64,000 bases of DNA from Anaerococcus sp. Marseille-Q7828. Lineage in GTDB: Bacteria; Bacillota; Clostridia; Tissierellales; Peptoniphilaceae. Shown here one piece after another: positions 36,806 through 45,581 of this stretch. The stretch's first letter is position 1. Every line of letters starts with the position of its first letter. The DNA is taken from positions 1,488,001-1,552,000 of the forward strand of contig NZ_OX458331.1 in assembly GCF_949769285.1 (NCBI RefSeq), read 5' to 3'. Position numbers and translations under genes: made by a program. The notes beneath the pieces are model-generated. The model made no database searches. It saw only the letters and a list, made by a program, of their open reading frames with translations, and was not told where the DNA came from.

Positions 36806-38127
36806 ATTATCTCAATCTCATCATCTTTGTCATCAGGATCTTTGCTTATTTCTACTATATTTTTAAATTTCATGGAAAGAATCTCAGTGATTTCGACATC
36901 TGGATTTTGCCTTTTTAAATCAAGAATTTCTATAAAATCCTTTATGACAGCACGAGGAGTTAGGAATTCATCTGCTCCTGGCCTATTTAGTTGGCCTTCC
37001 ATACAGGTTATAATCTGATCTTGGCTTATAGTAATAGCCTCTTTATAATTCACATTATAAATATTTACCAAATTTTCCAAGAGTGTGTAGATTTCTTCAT
37101 TGGAAAGTGGTTTTAGGCCTAGGACAGTTCTATTGGTATTTATAAGTTTACTATCCATACTATCCTCGCTACCAAGGCGTCCCTTCAATGCTCCATAAGA
37201 AGACATACCCCTATTTTCATCAAATACTGTTTTTCTAGTAGCACCAAAGTTTACAAATAGGCCCCTAGCTTCATTGGACTTAGTCTCGTTATAAATATTT
37301 AAAATTCTTTCGTAGTTTCTTTCACGAGTTACAGCATAAGGGAGTTTGTAGAGATTCACTGCTTCATCAAAATTAACTACAAAGCCTGCAAATCCAATTT
37401 CTAAAAATAGCTCACTCATATTTTTGAGGGCATCAAACCAATTATCATCTGTTATTATTTGATTAATGCCAAGTATTTTTTTAGCCTCTGTTTTTGTAGT
37501 AATATCCCCCCTAAGCCATCTTATGGCATTTGTTTTAAGGAGTCTATTACCAGTTACAAAGCCTTGGTAATATTTTGTTAGTGCCTGGCCAAATTCATAG
37601 GATAGGCCAACTGCCTTAAATCTTCCCAGGGTATTTAATATCTCATTTATAACTTGATCTTCTTTTTCTCCCTTTAAAACTTCTATCACATCTATTGAAT
37701 TATCGCTTGCAATCTTACTTGACAATTGGTTAATCCATTCCTCTATGATAATCTCAAGGACATTTCCACTTCTTTGAGTTTTAGTTTTTATATTGTCTAT
37801 AATTTCAGTGTATAGGGCAACAGCCTTTCTATCTGTAGCATAAAATCTCCTCGATGGTGTGAGATCTATGCTTGATACTACAAAGTTTTTGCCTAGGGAA
37901 ATTTGTTCGATAGTTGCTAACATAAAGCTCTTACCTGAACCAAAATCTCCAACCCAAAACCTTATATCAGAACCACCATCAGTGATATTGTCCAAAATTT
38001 TTATAAGTTCATCTACTTCCCTATTCCTGCCAACTAGAAGATGTTGGACTCCCATATTTGGGACAACCCCACCTTCTAGAGACTTTATAATAGTATTTGC
38101 TTCTTTAGGGTTAATTCTTGTTGCCAT
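36802..38127 (-). CDS. sngB: DUF2791 (BrxD-like) ATPase (SngB-type)
   Basis: P-loop ATPase of the DUF2791 family, related to the BrxD protein of BREX type 2. Walker A GDFGSGKS is near residue 60 within RFWVGDFGSGKSFML, and a Walker B-like VVNFDEAVNL is near residue 257. The N-terminal NPKEANTIIKSLEGGVVPN and VGRNREVDE segments and the NFGATRKT segment are typical. It overlaps the TerB-like gene by 17 bases and the helicase gene by four. In Shango the ATPase and helicase are proposed to act together; the mechanism is not known from this sequence. I see no PglX or PglZ, so BREX is excluded. Confidence 0.87.
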   Translation of the reverse strand: MATRINPKEANTIIKSLEGGVVPNMGVQHLLVGRNREVDELIKILDNITDGGSDIRFWVGDFGSGKSFMLATIEQISLGKNFVVSSIDLTPSRRFYATDRKAVALYTEIIDNIKTKTQRSGNVLEIIIEEWINQLSSKIASDNSIDVIEVLKGEKEDQVINEILNTLGRFKAVGLSYEFGQALTKYYQGFVTGNRLLKTNAIRWLRGDITTKTEAKKILGINQIITDDNWFDALKNMSELFLEIGFAGFVVNFDEAVNLYKLPYAVTRERNYERILNIYNETKSNEARGLFVNFGATRKTVFDENRGMSSYGALKGRLGSEDSMDSKLINTNRTVLGLKPLSNEEIYTLLENLVNIYNVNYKEAITISQDQIITCMEGQLNRPGADEFLTPRAVIKDFIEILDLKRQNPDVEITEILSMKFKNIVEISKDPDDKDDEIEII

Positions 38128-39862
38128 CTAAGTACTCCTTTATCATTTCAACATAAAAAGGGTCAATAATAACATTATCATCTTCTATCATTAAGGCTTG
38201 GTCGCCTATATAATCAAAAAGTTCATCATTTATCTTTCCTAGGAAGGTGTTTGTAGTTAGCTGATCAGCTAGAGCAAAGTCAGAAAGCTCTTCTTTGCTC
38301 ATAGAGCCTTTTTCTAAAATCTTTTTTAAAATCTCATGGTATTTCCCACCATTATCTTGGTTTTCTTCTTTTGGATCTTCTGGAAAATCTTCTTCTGGCT
38401 TATCATCATCCAAGAATTCGTTGACCATACTGATAGTTTTACTAAGATTATCCCTAGACCTATCAATCCTATTTATATCAACTTCTATTTTTTTTATTTT
38501 GTTTTCATTCAGTGATTTTATTTCTTCATAAGTGGCTAAATCCATATTTTTCGACTCTACCAAAGATAAGAAATCGTCAAAGTTTTCAGTTTTTATTATT
38601 TCAAATAATATATTTTCGTGTGATTTTTTATTATAATTAAGTTTATATATATAATATAAGGCAATTATCCTATCTTCTGTATTATCTGATTTTACAGTTG
38701 CTTCTAAAATCTTTGGGAATTTATCCAATGTAGATATTTCTTCTATAAAAGAAATTTTCCCTTTTAAATCAAGCCTTTCCATATAATTTACATAGTCTTT
38801 TATTTTGCCAGGATTTTCTTTTAAATGATTTTCATAAATCTTTTTAATAAAGCTAGGGTCTATGGTTTTTATATAGGATTTTTGGATTTTTTCTATATAT
38901 TCTAGGAGTTTACCACCGTCAAATTCCACTAAGCTTTCTTCTGCCTTAGCTTGATTGCTCTTATTAAAGAAAGTAAAAACTTCTCTAATATTTTTCTCGC
39001 TAATAATTAATATACTTTCTAGGGCAAGCTTTGATTGCTTGTAAGGCTTCATAATTCTAATGAGACTTATGCTATCAATGTCATCATTGTCAAAAATATT
39101 CCTCAATGTAAATAAATACATATCAAGGAGAAGTTTCACAACAAGAGGATTTTTCCAAAGGACATTGTTGCGCTTAGATATTTGATTGATGGCTATTTCC
39201 TCATCTTTTGATATATTATATTTTTCTCTTAGAAGCCCATCTTTATCCCACCAAGTTGAAACTTTATTATTGTCAGTAAGATTAAAATATTCTCTGGTTT
39301 CCTTATCAGGCTTTTTAAGATGGTTGGCAAGCTCCAGCGCTCTGGATTCTAGCAAATATCTAGCCTTTATTGAGATAGAATTTTCAATGATTTGATATGA
39401 TTTTTCTGCAGATTTGTTATAAAGCGGGTTATAGAAACTTAAGACAGTGTTTTCTGCAATCAGATAAATTGTATAATATATATCATATGAGAATTGCTCA
39501 CGTCTTAACCTTGATACCAATCTTGCAATGCTTGTTCCTTCTTTGTTTAAGTGATATTCCAAGCTCTCACATAAGTCAGCATAGGTCTTCAAGGAGTCAA
39601 TATTAACTTGAGATACTCTCATGGCAGGATTTTTGTAATATCGGTCAAGCTTTAATATCCAATACTTGTAATCTTTGATGAGTGGTTTTTCATTGAAATT
39701 TTCTTTAGGGATTTTTTCTTCCTTATCTAGGCTTATATCAATCACACCTTTTAGATTTGATGAATCTATTTTTCTTTTAATAGTCCTATTTTCTCCATTA
39801 GATAATTTACTCAGGTCACTAAGCATTCCATTAATCACCTTTTTTATATCATCAAAATCCAT
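38111..39862 (-). CDS. sngA: TerB-like defence protein (SngA-type)
   Basis: A 583-residue protein with the layout of TerB_N/TerB_C-containing proteins. The N-terminal part contains WILKLDRYYKNPAMRVSQ, a helical SYDIYYTIYLIAENTVLSFYNPL segment and a long helical centre. The last 80 residues end in ALADQLTTNTFLGKINDELFDYIGDQ, close to the TerB-C pattern. A D/E-rich linker sits before it (about 480-505). AAGGAGG lies about eight bases before the ATG and a TATAAT on the minus strand at 39893-39898. First gene of the overlapping three-gene Shango-like operon. Confidence 0.82.
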   Translation of the reverse strand: MDFDDIKKVINGMLSDLSKLSNGENRTIKRKIDSSNLKGVIDISLDKEEKIPKENFNEKPLIKDYKYWILKLDRYYKNPAMRVSQVNIDSLKTYADLCESLEYHLNKEGTSIARLVSRLRREQFSYDIYYTIYLIAENTVLSFYNPLYNKSAEKSYQIIENSISIKARYLLESRALELANHLKKPDKETREYFNLTDNNKVSTWWDKDGLLREKYNISKDEEIAINQISKRNNVLWKNPLVVKLLLDMYLFTLRNIFDNDDIDSISLIRIMKPYKQSKLALESILIISEKNIREVFTFFNKSNQAKAEESLVEFDGGKLLEYIEKIQKSYIKTIDPSFIKKIYENHLKENPGKIKDYVNYMERLDLKGKISFIEEISTLDKFPKILEATVKSDNTEDRIIALYYIYKLNYNKKSHENILFEIIKTENFDDFLSLVESKNMDLATYEEIKSLNENKIKKIEVDINRIDRSRDNLSKTISMVNEFLDDDKPEEDFPEDPKEENQDNGGKYHEILKKILEKGSMSKEELSDFALADQLTTNTFLGKINDELFDYIGDQALMIEDDNVIIDPFYVEMIKEYLDGNKN

Positions 39863-39986
39863 AAGCTCCCCTCCTTTTTACCTTTACTTATCATTATACT
39901 TTGACTTATAATAAACTTCCTTAAATTTAGCAATCTTCAAAAAGTCTATTTGATAAGAAAATATCAGCTTTTTTTACAAGTATTAC

Positions 39987-40015
39987 TTGCAAAATGTTTA
40001 CTTACTTTATATGAT
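39987..40015 (+). promoter_or_regulatory. Promoter of the secreted 5'-nucleotidase gene
   Basis: TTGCAA (39987-39992) and TATGAT (40010-40015) with 17-bp spacing. The -35 hexamer overlaps the short palindrome CAAGTATTACTTG, which could be an operator. Confidence 0.5.
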
Positions 40016-40046
40016 AGAAGTGTAAATAAATATATTAGGAGGAAAT

Positions 40047-41981
40047 ATGCAAAACAAAAAATCAAAATTATTATTTACAGTTGCTTTTGCTACAGCATTT
40101 TCCGTTACAAGCTTGTTTGCTGGATTTAATCCTGCTTATGCAGCAAGTTTGACTGAGGCGGAAAAAGTAGAATTTGAGAATTCATACTTTAACAACAGCG
40201 TTGTTAACAAAGCAAGTAGAATGTTACTAAAAGATGCACCTGCTACAACAGCAAATATCAAAGATACTCTTAACCAACAAATCGCTGAATCAGATGCACT
40301 TCTTGCAGAAAGTAAAGATGTGATTGAAACTATCAGACCAGAAAGAGCTAACGAATCCAAAACAATTAAAGATTTGGATCAATCAGTTTTCGATAACCAA
40401 GTTTATCAAGAAGCAATATTTATGCTCTTTGACCTAACTCCAAAGACAGTTGAATCTATCAAAGGTTCCCTAACAGAACTATTAAATTCATCTATCCCAG
40501 AAAATAACGAAGCTACTAATCTTCTTTATTCTATGCGTGGCTTAAAACAAATCAGCATAATCCACTACAATGACACACACGGCAGAGTAGAAGAAAACGC
40601 TAAAAACGGTGAAATCGGCTATGCTAAAATTAAAACTTTCTATGATTACAAAAATGTAAATAATAATACCCTCCTCCTAGATGCTGGAGATACATTACAC
40701 GGAACAATTTTTGCAAATATTGCCCAAGGACAAAGTGTTGTCGAAGCAGTTAATAAAATGGGACTTACAGCTATGACAGCTGGTAACCACGACTTTAACT
40801 ACGGCTATAAGAGACTTCTAGAATTAAAAGACCTTGCCAATTACCCAATCCTTGGCTCTAATGTAGTTGATGAAAGTGGCAATCAAATCCTTGATGTTAG
40901 CCAAATTGTTGAAATAAATGGTGTAAAAGTTGGTATATTCGGACTTTCCACTCCAGAAACCAAGACAAAGTCTTCTCCAGTAAATACCGAAGGATTGACA
41001 TTTGAAGATCCAGTAGAAGTAGCAAAAAAAGAAGTTGAAAACTTAAAGGCCAATGGCGCTGACATAGTTGTTTGCCTAACTCACCTTGGTATAGATGAAG
41101 AAAGTGAAGATACATCTACTAAAGTAGCTGACAATGTTGATGGAATTGATCTAATCATAGACGGTCACTCTCACAGCCAACTTGACGAAGGAAAAATCGA
41201 AAAAACAACCCTTATTGCACAAACAGGAGCACACGGCTACAACCTTGGTGAAGTGACACTCCTTGTAGACAAGGATAATAAAGTCAATGCAAAATTCGCT
41301 AAGCTCCATCCTTACAAAAAAATGCAACACATCAATGCTAACCAAGAAATTCTTGATGTAATTAATAAATACAGTGAAGCAAACAAAGATGTATTAAGCC
41401 AAAAAGTTGGTATGACAGATGTCGACCTTGACGGTGTTCGTGGCAATGTTAGAACAAAAGAAACTAACCTTGGCGATTTCATCGCTGATGCTATGAAAGA
41501 ATCAATAGGTGCAGATATTACAATCACAAATGGTGGCGGCATAAGAGATTCAATAGTAAAAGGTGACATTACAAAAGGTGATGTACTTACAGTATTCCCA
41601 TTCACCAACTTCCTAGTAAAAATCGAGATTACAGGTGCAGATATCCTAGCTGCCCTAGAACACGGTCTAACAGATACTCCAAACGAAGCTGGTAAGTTCC
41701 CACAAATAGCTGGTATGACTGTAAAATATGATTCAAGCAAAGAAGCTGGTAGTAAAGTAACAGAAGTATTAGTTAATGGCGAAGCTCTTGATCCAAACAA
41801 AACTTATTCACTAGCAACCAATGATTTTATGGCTATTGGTGGAGATGGATACGAAATGTTTAAAGGCAAAACAAGAAGCGAAGAAAGAGGACTCATCTCT
41901 GATATCTTCGAAGAAGCTATCAAGGCAAATGGAACAATAAATCCTAGCACAGATGGAAGAATGACAGATATAAGCAAATAG
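40047..41981 (+). CDS. Secreted 5'-nucleotidase/metallophosphatase
   Basis: UshA-like exported enzyme that removes phosphate from nucleotides outside the cell. A signal peptide (about residues 1-32, ending AYA) precedes a helical N-terminal region (about 35-165) with two similar 45-residue units. The metallophosphatase domain has IIHYNDTHGR, LLDAGDTLHGT, TAGNHDFNYG and DGHSHS; the 5'-nucleotidase C domain has NLGDFIADAM, NGGGIRDSI, FPFTNFLV and NDFMAIGGDGYEMF. No LPXTG or other anchor is seen at the C-terminus (MTDISK), so the protein is probably released. TTAGGAGGAAAT is the ribosome site. It is monocistronic and ends at a terminator. Confidence 0.93.
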   Translation: MQNKKSKLLFTVAFATAFSVTSLFAGFNPAYAASLTEAEKVEFENSYFNNSVVNKASRMLLKDAPATTANIKDTLNQQIAESDALLAESKDVIETIRPERANESKTIKDLDQSVFDNQVYQEAIFMLFDLTPKTVESIKGSLTELLNSSIPENNEATNLLYSMRGLKQISIIHYNDTHGRVEENAKNGEIGYAKIKTFYDYKNVNNNTLLLDAGDTLHGTIFANIAQGQSVVEAVNKMGLTAMTAGNHDFNYGYKRLLELKDLANYPILGSNVVDESGNQILDVSQIVEINGVKVGIFGLSTPETKTKSSPVNTEGLTFEDPVEVAKKEVENLKANGADIVVCLTHLGIDEESEDTSTKVADNVDGIDLIIDGHSHSQLDEGKIEKTTLIAQTGAHGYNLGEVTLLVDKDNKVNAKFAKLHPYKKMQHINANQEILDVINKYSEANKDVLSQKVGMTDVDLDGVRGNVRTKETNLGDFIADAMKESIGADITITNGGGIRDSIVKGDITKGDVLTVFPFTNFLVKIEITGADILAALEHGLTDTPNEAGKFPQIAGMTVKYDSSKEAGSKVTEVLVNGEALDPNKTYSLATNDFMAIGGDGYEMFKGKTRSEERGLISDIFEEAIKANGTINPSTDGRMTDISK

Positions 41982-41986
41982 ATAGT

Positions 41987-42017
41987 AAAAGCTCTTATGA
42001 AAATAGGAGCTTTTTTT
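41987..42017 (+). terminator. Terminator after the 5'-nucleotidase
   Basis: AAAAGCTC/GAGCTTTT stem with a 12-base loop and a run of T on the plus strand. Confidence 0.85.
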
Positions 42018-42044
42018 ATATTTATTTATGATTTATATATAACT

Positions 42045-42073
42045 TTGACATTTGACTCATTAAGAAATATAAT
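42045..42073 (+). promoter_or_regulatory. Consensus sigma-A promoter of the small lipoprotein
   Basis: Perfect TTGACA (42045-42050) and TATAAT (42068-42073) with 17-bp spacing, 31 bases before the start codon. Confidence 0.85.
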
Positions 42074-42103
42074 TATCATCACAAAGGAAGAAAGGAGATT
42101 ACG

Positions 42104-42376
42104 ATGAACAAAAAACTATTAGCATTAGCTTTAGCAGGTACATTCGCATTTGCAGGTTGTGGTAACAACGCTGAAGAAAAACCAGCAGAAACAACAACAG
42201 AACCAGCAGTAGAAGAACCAGCAAAAGACGAAGCTGACAAAGCAGCTGACGATGCAGCTAAAGAAGCTGATGACGCAGCAGAAAAAGCTGACGATGCAGC
42301 AGAAAAAGCTGATGATGCAGCAGAAGATGCAACAGACGCTGAAGATGCAGCTGATGACGCAAACGGAAATAACTAA
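42104..42376 (+). CDS. Small Ala/Asp/Glu repeat lipoprotein
   Basis: A 90-residue protein with signal peptide and lipobox FAGC (Cys20), then a Pro/Thr/Glu-rich spacer (about 25-42). A helical region of imperfect seven-residue units (ADDAAEK, repeated about four times) leads to a Gly/Asn end. The highly acidic helix has no recognisable enzyme or binding domain. The consensus promoter and strong AAAGGAG ribosome site imply high expression, which recalls abundant lipoproteins such as Lpp, but that role is only a guess. It has its own promoter and terminator. Base use is biased by the repeated GCA/GAT/GAC codons. Confidence 0.85.
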   Translation: MNKKLLALALAGTFAFAGCGNNAEEKPAETTTEPAVEEPAKDEADKAADDAAKEADDAAEKADDAAEKADDAAEDATDAEDAADDANGNN

Positions 42377-42400
42377 TTTAAATAATAAATCAAAAACAAA

Positions 42401-42430
42401 GAGCTAGCAATTTTTGCTAGCTCCTTTATT
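42401..42430. terminator. Terminator between small lipoprotein and CapA-like gene
   Basis: Ten-bp stem GAGCTAGCAA/TTGCTAGCTC with a short loop, followed by a T-rich stretch on the plus strand. Convergent genes end on both sides, so it could serve both. Confidence 0.8.
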
Positions 42431-42436
42431 TTGTCC

Positions 42437-43585
42437 TTATCTTACAATGGTATGCATTGTATCATAGTTCATAGATTCCGCTATTCCCATCAGATACCTA
42501 TCATCTTCTGTAATATCATCTTTTTGTCCATATAAGTATTCATCTATCACATAGGCCCTATTAAGTAGTCCATAATCATCAAAAATCGTACCTACCCAGG
42601 TAGTATGATAGGTCGTATTTAAAATCTTTGCCTTTGTATCATTAGCTCCTTTATAGATTATAGTATCGACCAACAAACCGTGTTCTACCCTATAGTCTCC
42701 ATCAAAATTATTGTGATTTTGATTGGAAACGAGATTTCCTAATGAATAATAAATTATCCCCTTACGCCCATCTTTTGCTTCGTATTCTTCTCTTGGTTGA
42801 ATTACGTGAGGATGGTTACCAATGACCATGTCTGCACCCCAATCAATCATATCGTGAGCAAGTTCAATTTGATACTCTGCAGGGTAGGATTGGTATTCAA
42901 CTCCCCAGTGAGGATAAATTATAATGAATTCTGCTCCATCCTTGAGGGCATTAGAAATATCTCTTCTTATAAGTACATCGTCAATCATATTTACTTTTGC
43001 TATCTTATCAGCTGTATCTAGCAAGTATTCAAAGCCATTTAACTGTTCAGCATAGGCAAGGATTCCTACCTTGATCCCATTTATATCCTTGATCAAGTAG
43101 TTTTTATCTTCGCTATTTTTTTGTGTACCAACATTTTCAATGCCAGCTTTATTTATTGCATCTATCGTGTAGTCCAGACCATCTAGACCAGTATCCATAC
43201 AGTGATTATTAGCTGTAGTTATAACATCAACGCCAATATCACTTAAGGCTCTAAAGATATCCCCATTTGAGTTAAAAGTTGGGTAACCAGAAGGTTCTAG
43301 GGCAGGATGGGTTGTAAATTCACAATTGACCATAAAATAATCGCTCTTTGATACATAATCTTTTAATTTTTCAAATGGTCTATCGTAATTATAGTCACCT
43401 GCTCCATAGTTTCTAGCATAGTTATCAAAGTTAATATGTGGCAAAACATCGCCAGCAAAAAACAAGCGAGCCATTTTGACATCTGTGTCTTGCTTTTCCG
43501 AACTTGCTGCATTGGCTATGTTTATATTAGCTAATGAAAATATACTTAGCAAACTTATAATGATAAATTTTTTAATTTTTTTCAT
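42437..43585 (-). CDS. Secreted CapA-family metallophosphatase-like protein
   Basis: Exported member of the CapA/PgsA family (PF09587), related to the poly-gamma-glutamate synthesis protein CapA. I start at MKKIKKFI; AAAGG lies seven bases ahead and the open frame upstream (ten codons) is not supported. A signal peptide (about 1-26, ending NANA) precedes the calcineurin-like core: FAGDVLPHINF, NCEFTTHP, TTANNHCMDTG, YPHWGVEY and IGNHPHVIQP. No capB/capC genes are nearby, so a role in polyglutamate is not supported; these proteins may act as surface phosphatases. Length 382 aa. Confidence 0.88.
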   Translation of the reverse strand: MKKIKKFIIISLLSIFSLANINIANAASSEKQDTDVKMARLFFAGDVLPHINFDNYARNYGAGDYNYDRPFEKLKDYVSKSDYFMVNCEFTTHPALEPSGYPTFNSNGDIFRALSDIGVDVITTANNHCMDTGLDGLDYTIDAINKAGIENVGTQKNSEDKNYLIKDINGIKVGILAYAEQLNGFEYLLDTADKIAKVNMIDDVLIRRDISNALKDGAEFIIIYPHWGVEYQSYPAEYQIELAHDMIDWGADMVIGNHPHVIQPREEYEAKDGRKGIIYYSLGNLVSNQNHNNFDGDYRVEHGLLVDTIIYKGANDTKAKILNTTYHTTWVGTIFDDYGLLNRAYVIDEYLYGQKDDITEDDRYLMGIAESMNYDTMHTIVR

Positions 43586-43635
43586 AAGGTACCTTTCTAA
43601 TAGAGTTTTAACCATTATATCACGATTATGTGGAA

Positions 43636-43680
43636 ATTAAAAAAACTGACCACAATATCATTTGATATTATAGTCAGTTT
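43636..43680 (-). terminator. Terminator of the 62-aa protein gene
   Basis: Long hairpin with arms AAACTGACTATAATATCA and TGATATTGTGGTCAGTTT (two mismatches) and a two-base loop, followed by T on the minus strand. Confidence 0.85.
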
Positions 43681-43697
43681 AATCTCACAAATTTATT

Positions 43698-43886
43698 TTA
43701 TCTATCTGGGCTTTCGTAACCATTTTCTACTATGGTTTCACCATCACATGTGTTGATTCTTTTACCTTCGAATTCAACAATACCACAGTTTTCGCCATTG
43801 CTCATTGGAACATCTTCGTTTGATTTTTTTGTTACTGTTTGATTATCACCAGCTTCGAAAACTTTTTTTTCATTTTCTTGTACCAT
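43698..43886 (-). CDS. Small soluble protein, unknown
   Basis: Not recognised. The 62-residue protein is rich in Glu, Asn and Lys and contains two cysteines (NCGIVEF and NTCDGE) spaced 14 residues apart, which could bind metal or form a disulphide. No signal peptide or membrane segment is present. AGGAGG sits seven bases before the ATG, and a strong terminator follows, so it is likely to be a real, independently expressed gene. The VEFEGKRINTCDG centre could be a small beta fold. Confidence 0.7.
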   Translation of the reverse strand: MVQENEKKVFEAGDNQTVTKKSNEDVPMSNGENCGIVEFEGKRINTCDGETIVENGYESPDR

Positions 43887-43952
43887 AATATCCTCCTATG
43901 AATATTTAATGATTATCTTATATCTATTTTACCCATTTTTATTAAAATCTCA

Positions 43953-43977
43953 CACAAAAAAAGACCCAAATGGGTCC
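43953..43977 (-). terminator. Terminator after pcp
   Basis: GGACCC/GGGTC-type hairpin with four-base loop followed on the minus strand by a run of seven T. Confidence 0.75.
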
Positions 43978-43982
43978 TTTTT

Positions 43983-44627
43983 CTAGTGTGTTGCTCCACC
44001 TGTAATATTTAAATCTTTTTTGTCATCGTATTTTACAATGGCTCTTATAGCTGCATTTAAACCTTTTACTATATCCTCAAGACTCATTGACGCTGTGTTA
44101 GGCTTATCTACAACTTGTTCTGTCAAAAATGGCACGTGGATAAATCCTGCTTTTATGTCACCATATTTTTCTGCTAGGTATAGGTCTTGGTACATGATGT
44201 GGTTACATACAAAAGTACCTGCTGTATTTGACACGCTTGCTGGAATGTTTTCTTTTTTGATTTCTTCTACCATTGCTTTGATTGGTAGAGTGGCAAAATA
44301 AGCTGGCGCACCATCTTCTCTTATTTTTACATCTATTGGTTGGTTGCCTTCGTTATCTTCTATGCGAGCATCATCTTCGTTAATAGCAACACGTTCTACA
44401 GTTATACCATATCTTCCACCAGCTTGGCCAACTGAAAGGATTACATCTGGTTTAACTTCTTTGATTTTTTCTTCAACTACATCAGCTGCCTTATGAAATA
44501 CTGTTGGTATTTCAAGTTTTATTATCTCTGCTCCTTCGATATTTTCGTCTATTCTTTTTACAGATTCGATTGCTGGATTTGTTGGTTCTCCGCCAAAGGG
44601 ATCAAATCCTGTTACTAATATTTTCAT
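43983..44627 (-). CDS. pcp: Pyroglutamyl-peptidase I
   Basis: Cytoplasmic cysteine peptidase (C15) that removes N-terminal pyroglutamate. The N-terminus [19 protein letters not shown] is diagnostic. Catalytic elements are Glu in TVERVAIN (near residue 80), Cys in [11 protein letters not shown] (near residue 143) and His in GFIHVPFL (near residue 168). Length 214 aa is normal. It is last in an operon with two membrane proteins of the DUF979 and DUF969 families, a layout that implies uptake of 5-oxoproline or pyroglutamyl peptides followed by cleavage. Confidence 0.96.
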   Translation of the reverse strand: MKILVTGFDPFGGEPTNPAIESVKRIDENIEGAEIIKLEIPTVFHKAADVVEEKIKEVKPDVILSVGQAGGRYGITVERVAINEDDARIEDNEGNQPIDVKIREDGAPAYFATLPIKAMVEEIKKENIPASVSNTAGTFVCNHIMYQDLYLAEKYGDIKAGFIHVPFLTEQVVDKPNTASMSLEDIVKGLNAAIRAIVKYDDKKDLNITGGATH

Positions 44628-44636
44628 TATTACCTC

Positions 44637-45581
44637 CTAAAAGGCCCAAAATCTCATCAATAGTATGTGAACTACTATCATAAGTATAGAGAATAGTGCC
44701 TGTTCTTTTATTACCCCATTTTTATCTTCCATCTCTAGTAAGCCTACTGGTAGTACGTTGAAGTTTCCTGCCATTGGTGTTAGAAGAGTACCGCAATAGC
44801 CTGCTGTCATTGCTAGAGCTGCCGCTATAGCTGGATCTGCACCTTGAGCTATAACAAATGGAACTCCAATTCCTGCTGTAATAACAGTAAAGGCCGCAAA
44901 GGCATTGCCCATTATAGCTGTAAATATTACCATGCCTAGGACATAAGCAATAGACCCAGTCCATGGAGAAATAGTTGGAATCATGCCACCGATTATTGAT
45001 GCTATTACATCACCTACACCTGCAGCCGCAAAGATTGCACCAAGAGCCGCAAGTAATTGTGGAAGTATTGCAACTGCACCAACTTGTTGAACCATCCTAT
45101 CTGATTGTTTCATCATTCCTGCAAAACTTGTTTTTGTCATAATCATTATAATTACAAGGGCTACAATTGCCGTAAAACCAAGGATTGATGAGCTTGATTC
45201 TGGTATAAGTTTTGCCAAGATTATTGCAAGGACTGCCATAACAATTACTGGTATGAAAATCTTGTTACCAAGTCTGTTTGATCCTTCAACTTCTGTAGCT
45301 TCATCATTAGTTATTGCACCTTTGACTACAATACCATTGATTAAGGAAATAATTCCTATCACTACTACAAGTGCTCCTGATACCATTGATGGTATTAGCT
45401 TACCAAAGGCAAATAATACACCAAGTATTATCCAAAAAGCCATTGTTGTCACTTTCTTATCATTATCCTCTGCCTTAAAAACTCTGTAAGCAGTATAGAA
45501 AAATTGTAGGCCAATTAGTACATAAATAAATTCCAAAAATTTCGCAAAGAATTCTTCAGCTGGCATTCCAAATATAGTCAT
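44637..45581 (-). CDS. DUF979-family membrane permease
   Basis: Integral membrane protein of 314 aa with about nine hydrophobic segments, matching the DUF979 family, which is regularly encoded beside DUF969 and pcp. Characteristic parts are LGKLIPSMVSGALVVVIGI-like helices, GVGDVIASIIGGMIP and FTVITAGIGVPFVIAQ near the C-terminal half, and TAGYCGTLLTPMAGNFN. Its ATG shares one base with the DUF969 stop (TAATG). A transporter for pyroglutamate or pyroglutamyl peptides is the likely role. The second half looks like a permease core with the conserved glycine-rich turns. Confidence 0.88.
   Translation of the reverse strand: MTIFGMPAEEFFAKFLEFIYVLIGLQFFYTAYRVFKAEDNDKKVTTMAFWIILGVLFAFGKLIPSMVSGALVVVIGIISLINGIVVKGAITNDEATEVEGSNRLGNKIFIPVIVMAVLAIILAKLIPESSSSILGFTAIVALVIIMIMTKTSFAGMMKQSDRMVQQVGAVAILPQLLAALGAIFAAAGVGDVIASIIGGMIPTISPWTGSIAYVLGMVIFTAIMGNAFAAFTVITAGIGVPFVIAQGADPAIAAALAMTAGYCGTLLTPMAGNFNVLPVGLLEMEDKNGVIKEQALFSILMIVVHILLMRFWAF

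Noticed and set aside
34703-39862. BREX system
   Set aside because: DUF2791 ATPase and BrxHI-like helicase occur in BREX type 2, but no PglX, PglZ, PglW or PglY homologue is nearby; the TerB-like third gene points to Shango.
39976-39992. Small hairpin CAAGTATTACTTG as terminator
   Set aside because: No T run follows in either direction beyond a few bases on the minus strand, and it overlaps a promoter hexamer, so an operator is more likely.
41312-41800. 162-aa open frame antisense to the 5'-nucleotidase
   Set aside because: No ribosome site, and the opposite strand has a complete known domain.
42104-42376. Repeat array or CRISPR-like structure
   Set aside because: The repeats are in-frame codons of a seven-residue peptide pattern with no unique spacers.
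42437-43585. Poly-gamma-glutamate capsule locus
   Set aside because: Only a CapA-like protein is present; no CapB or CapC genes are beside it.
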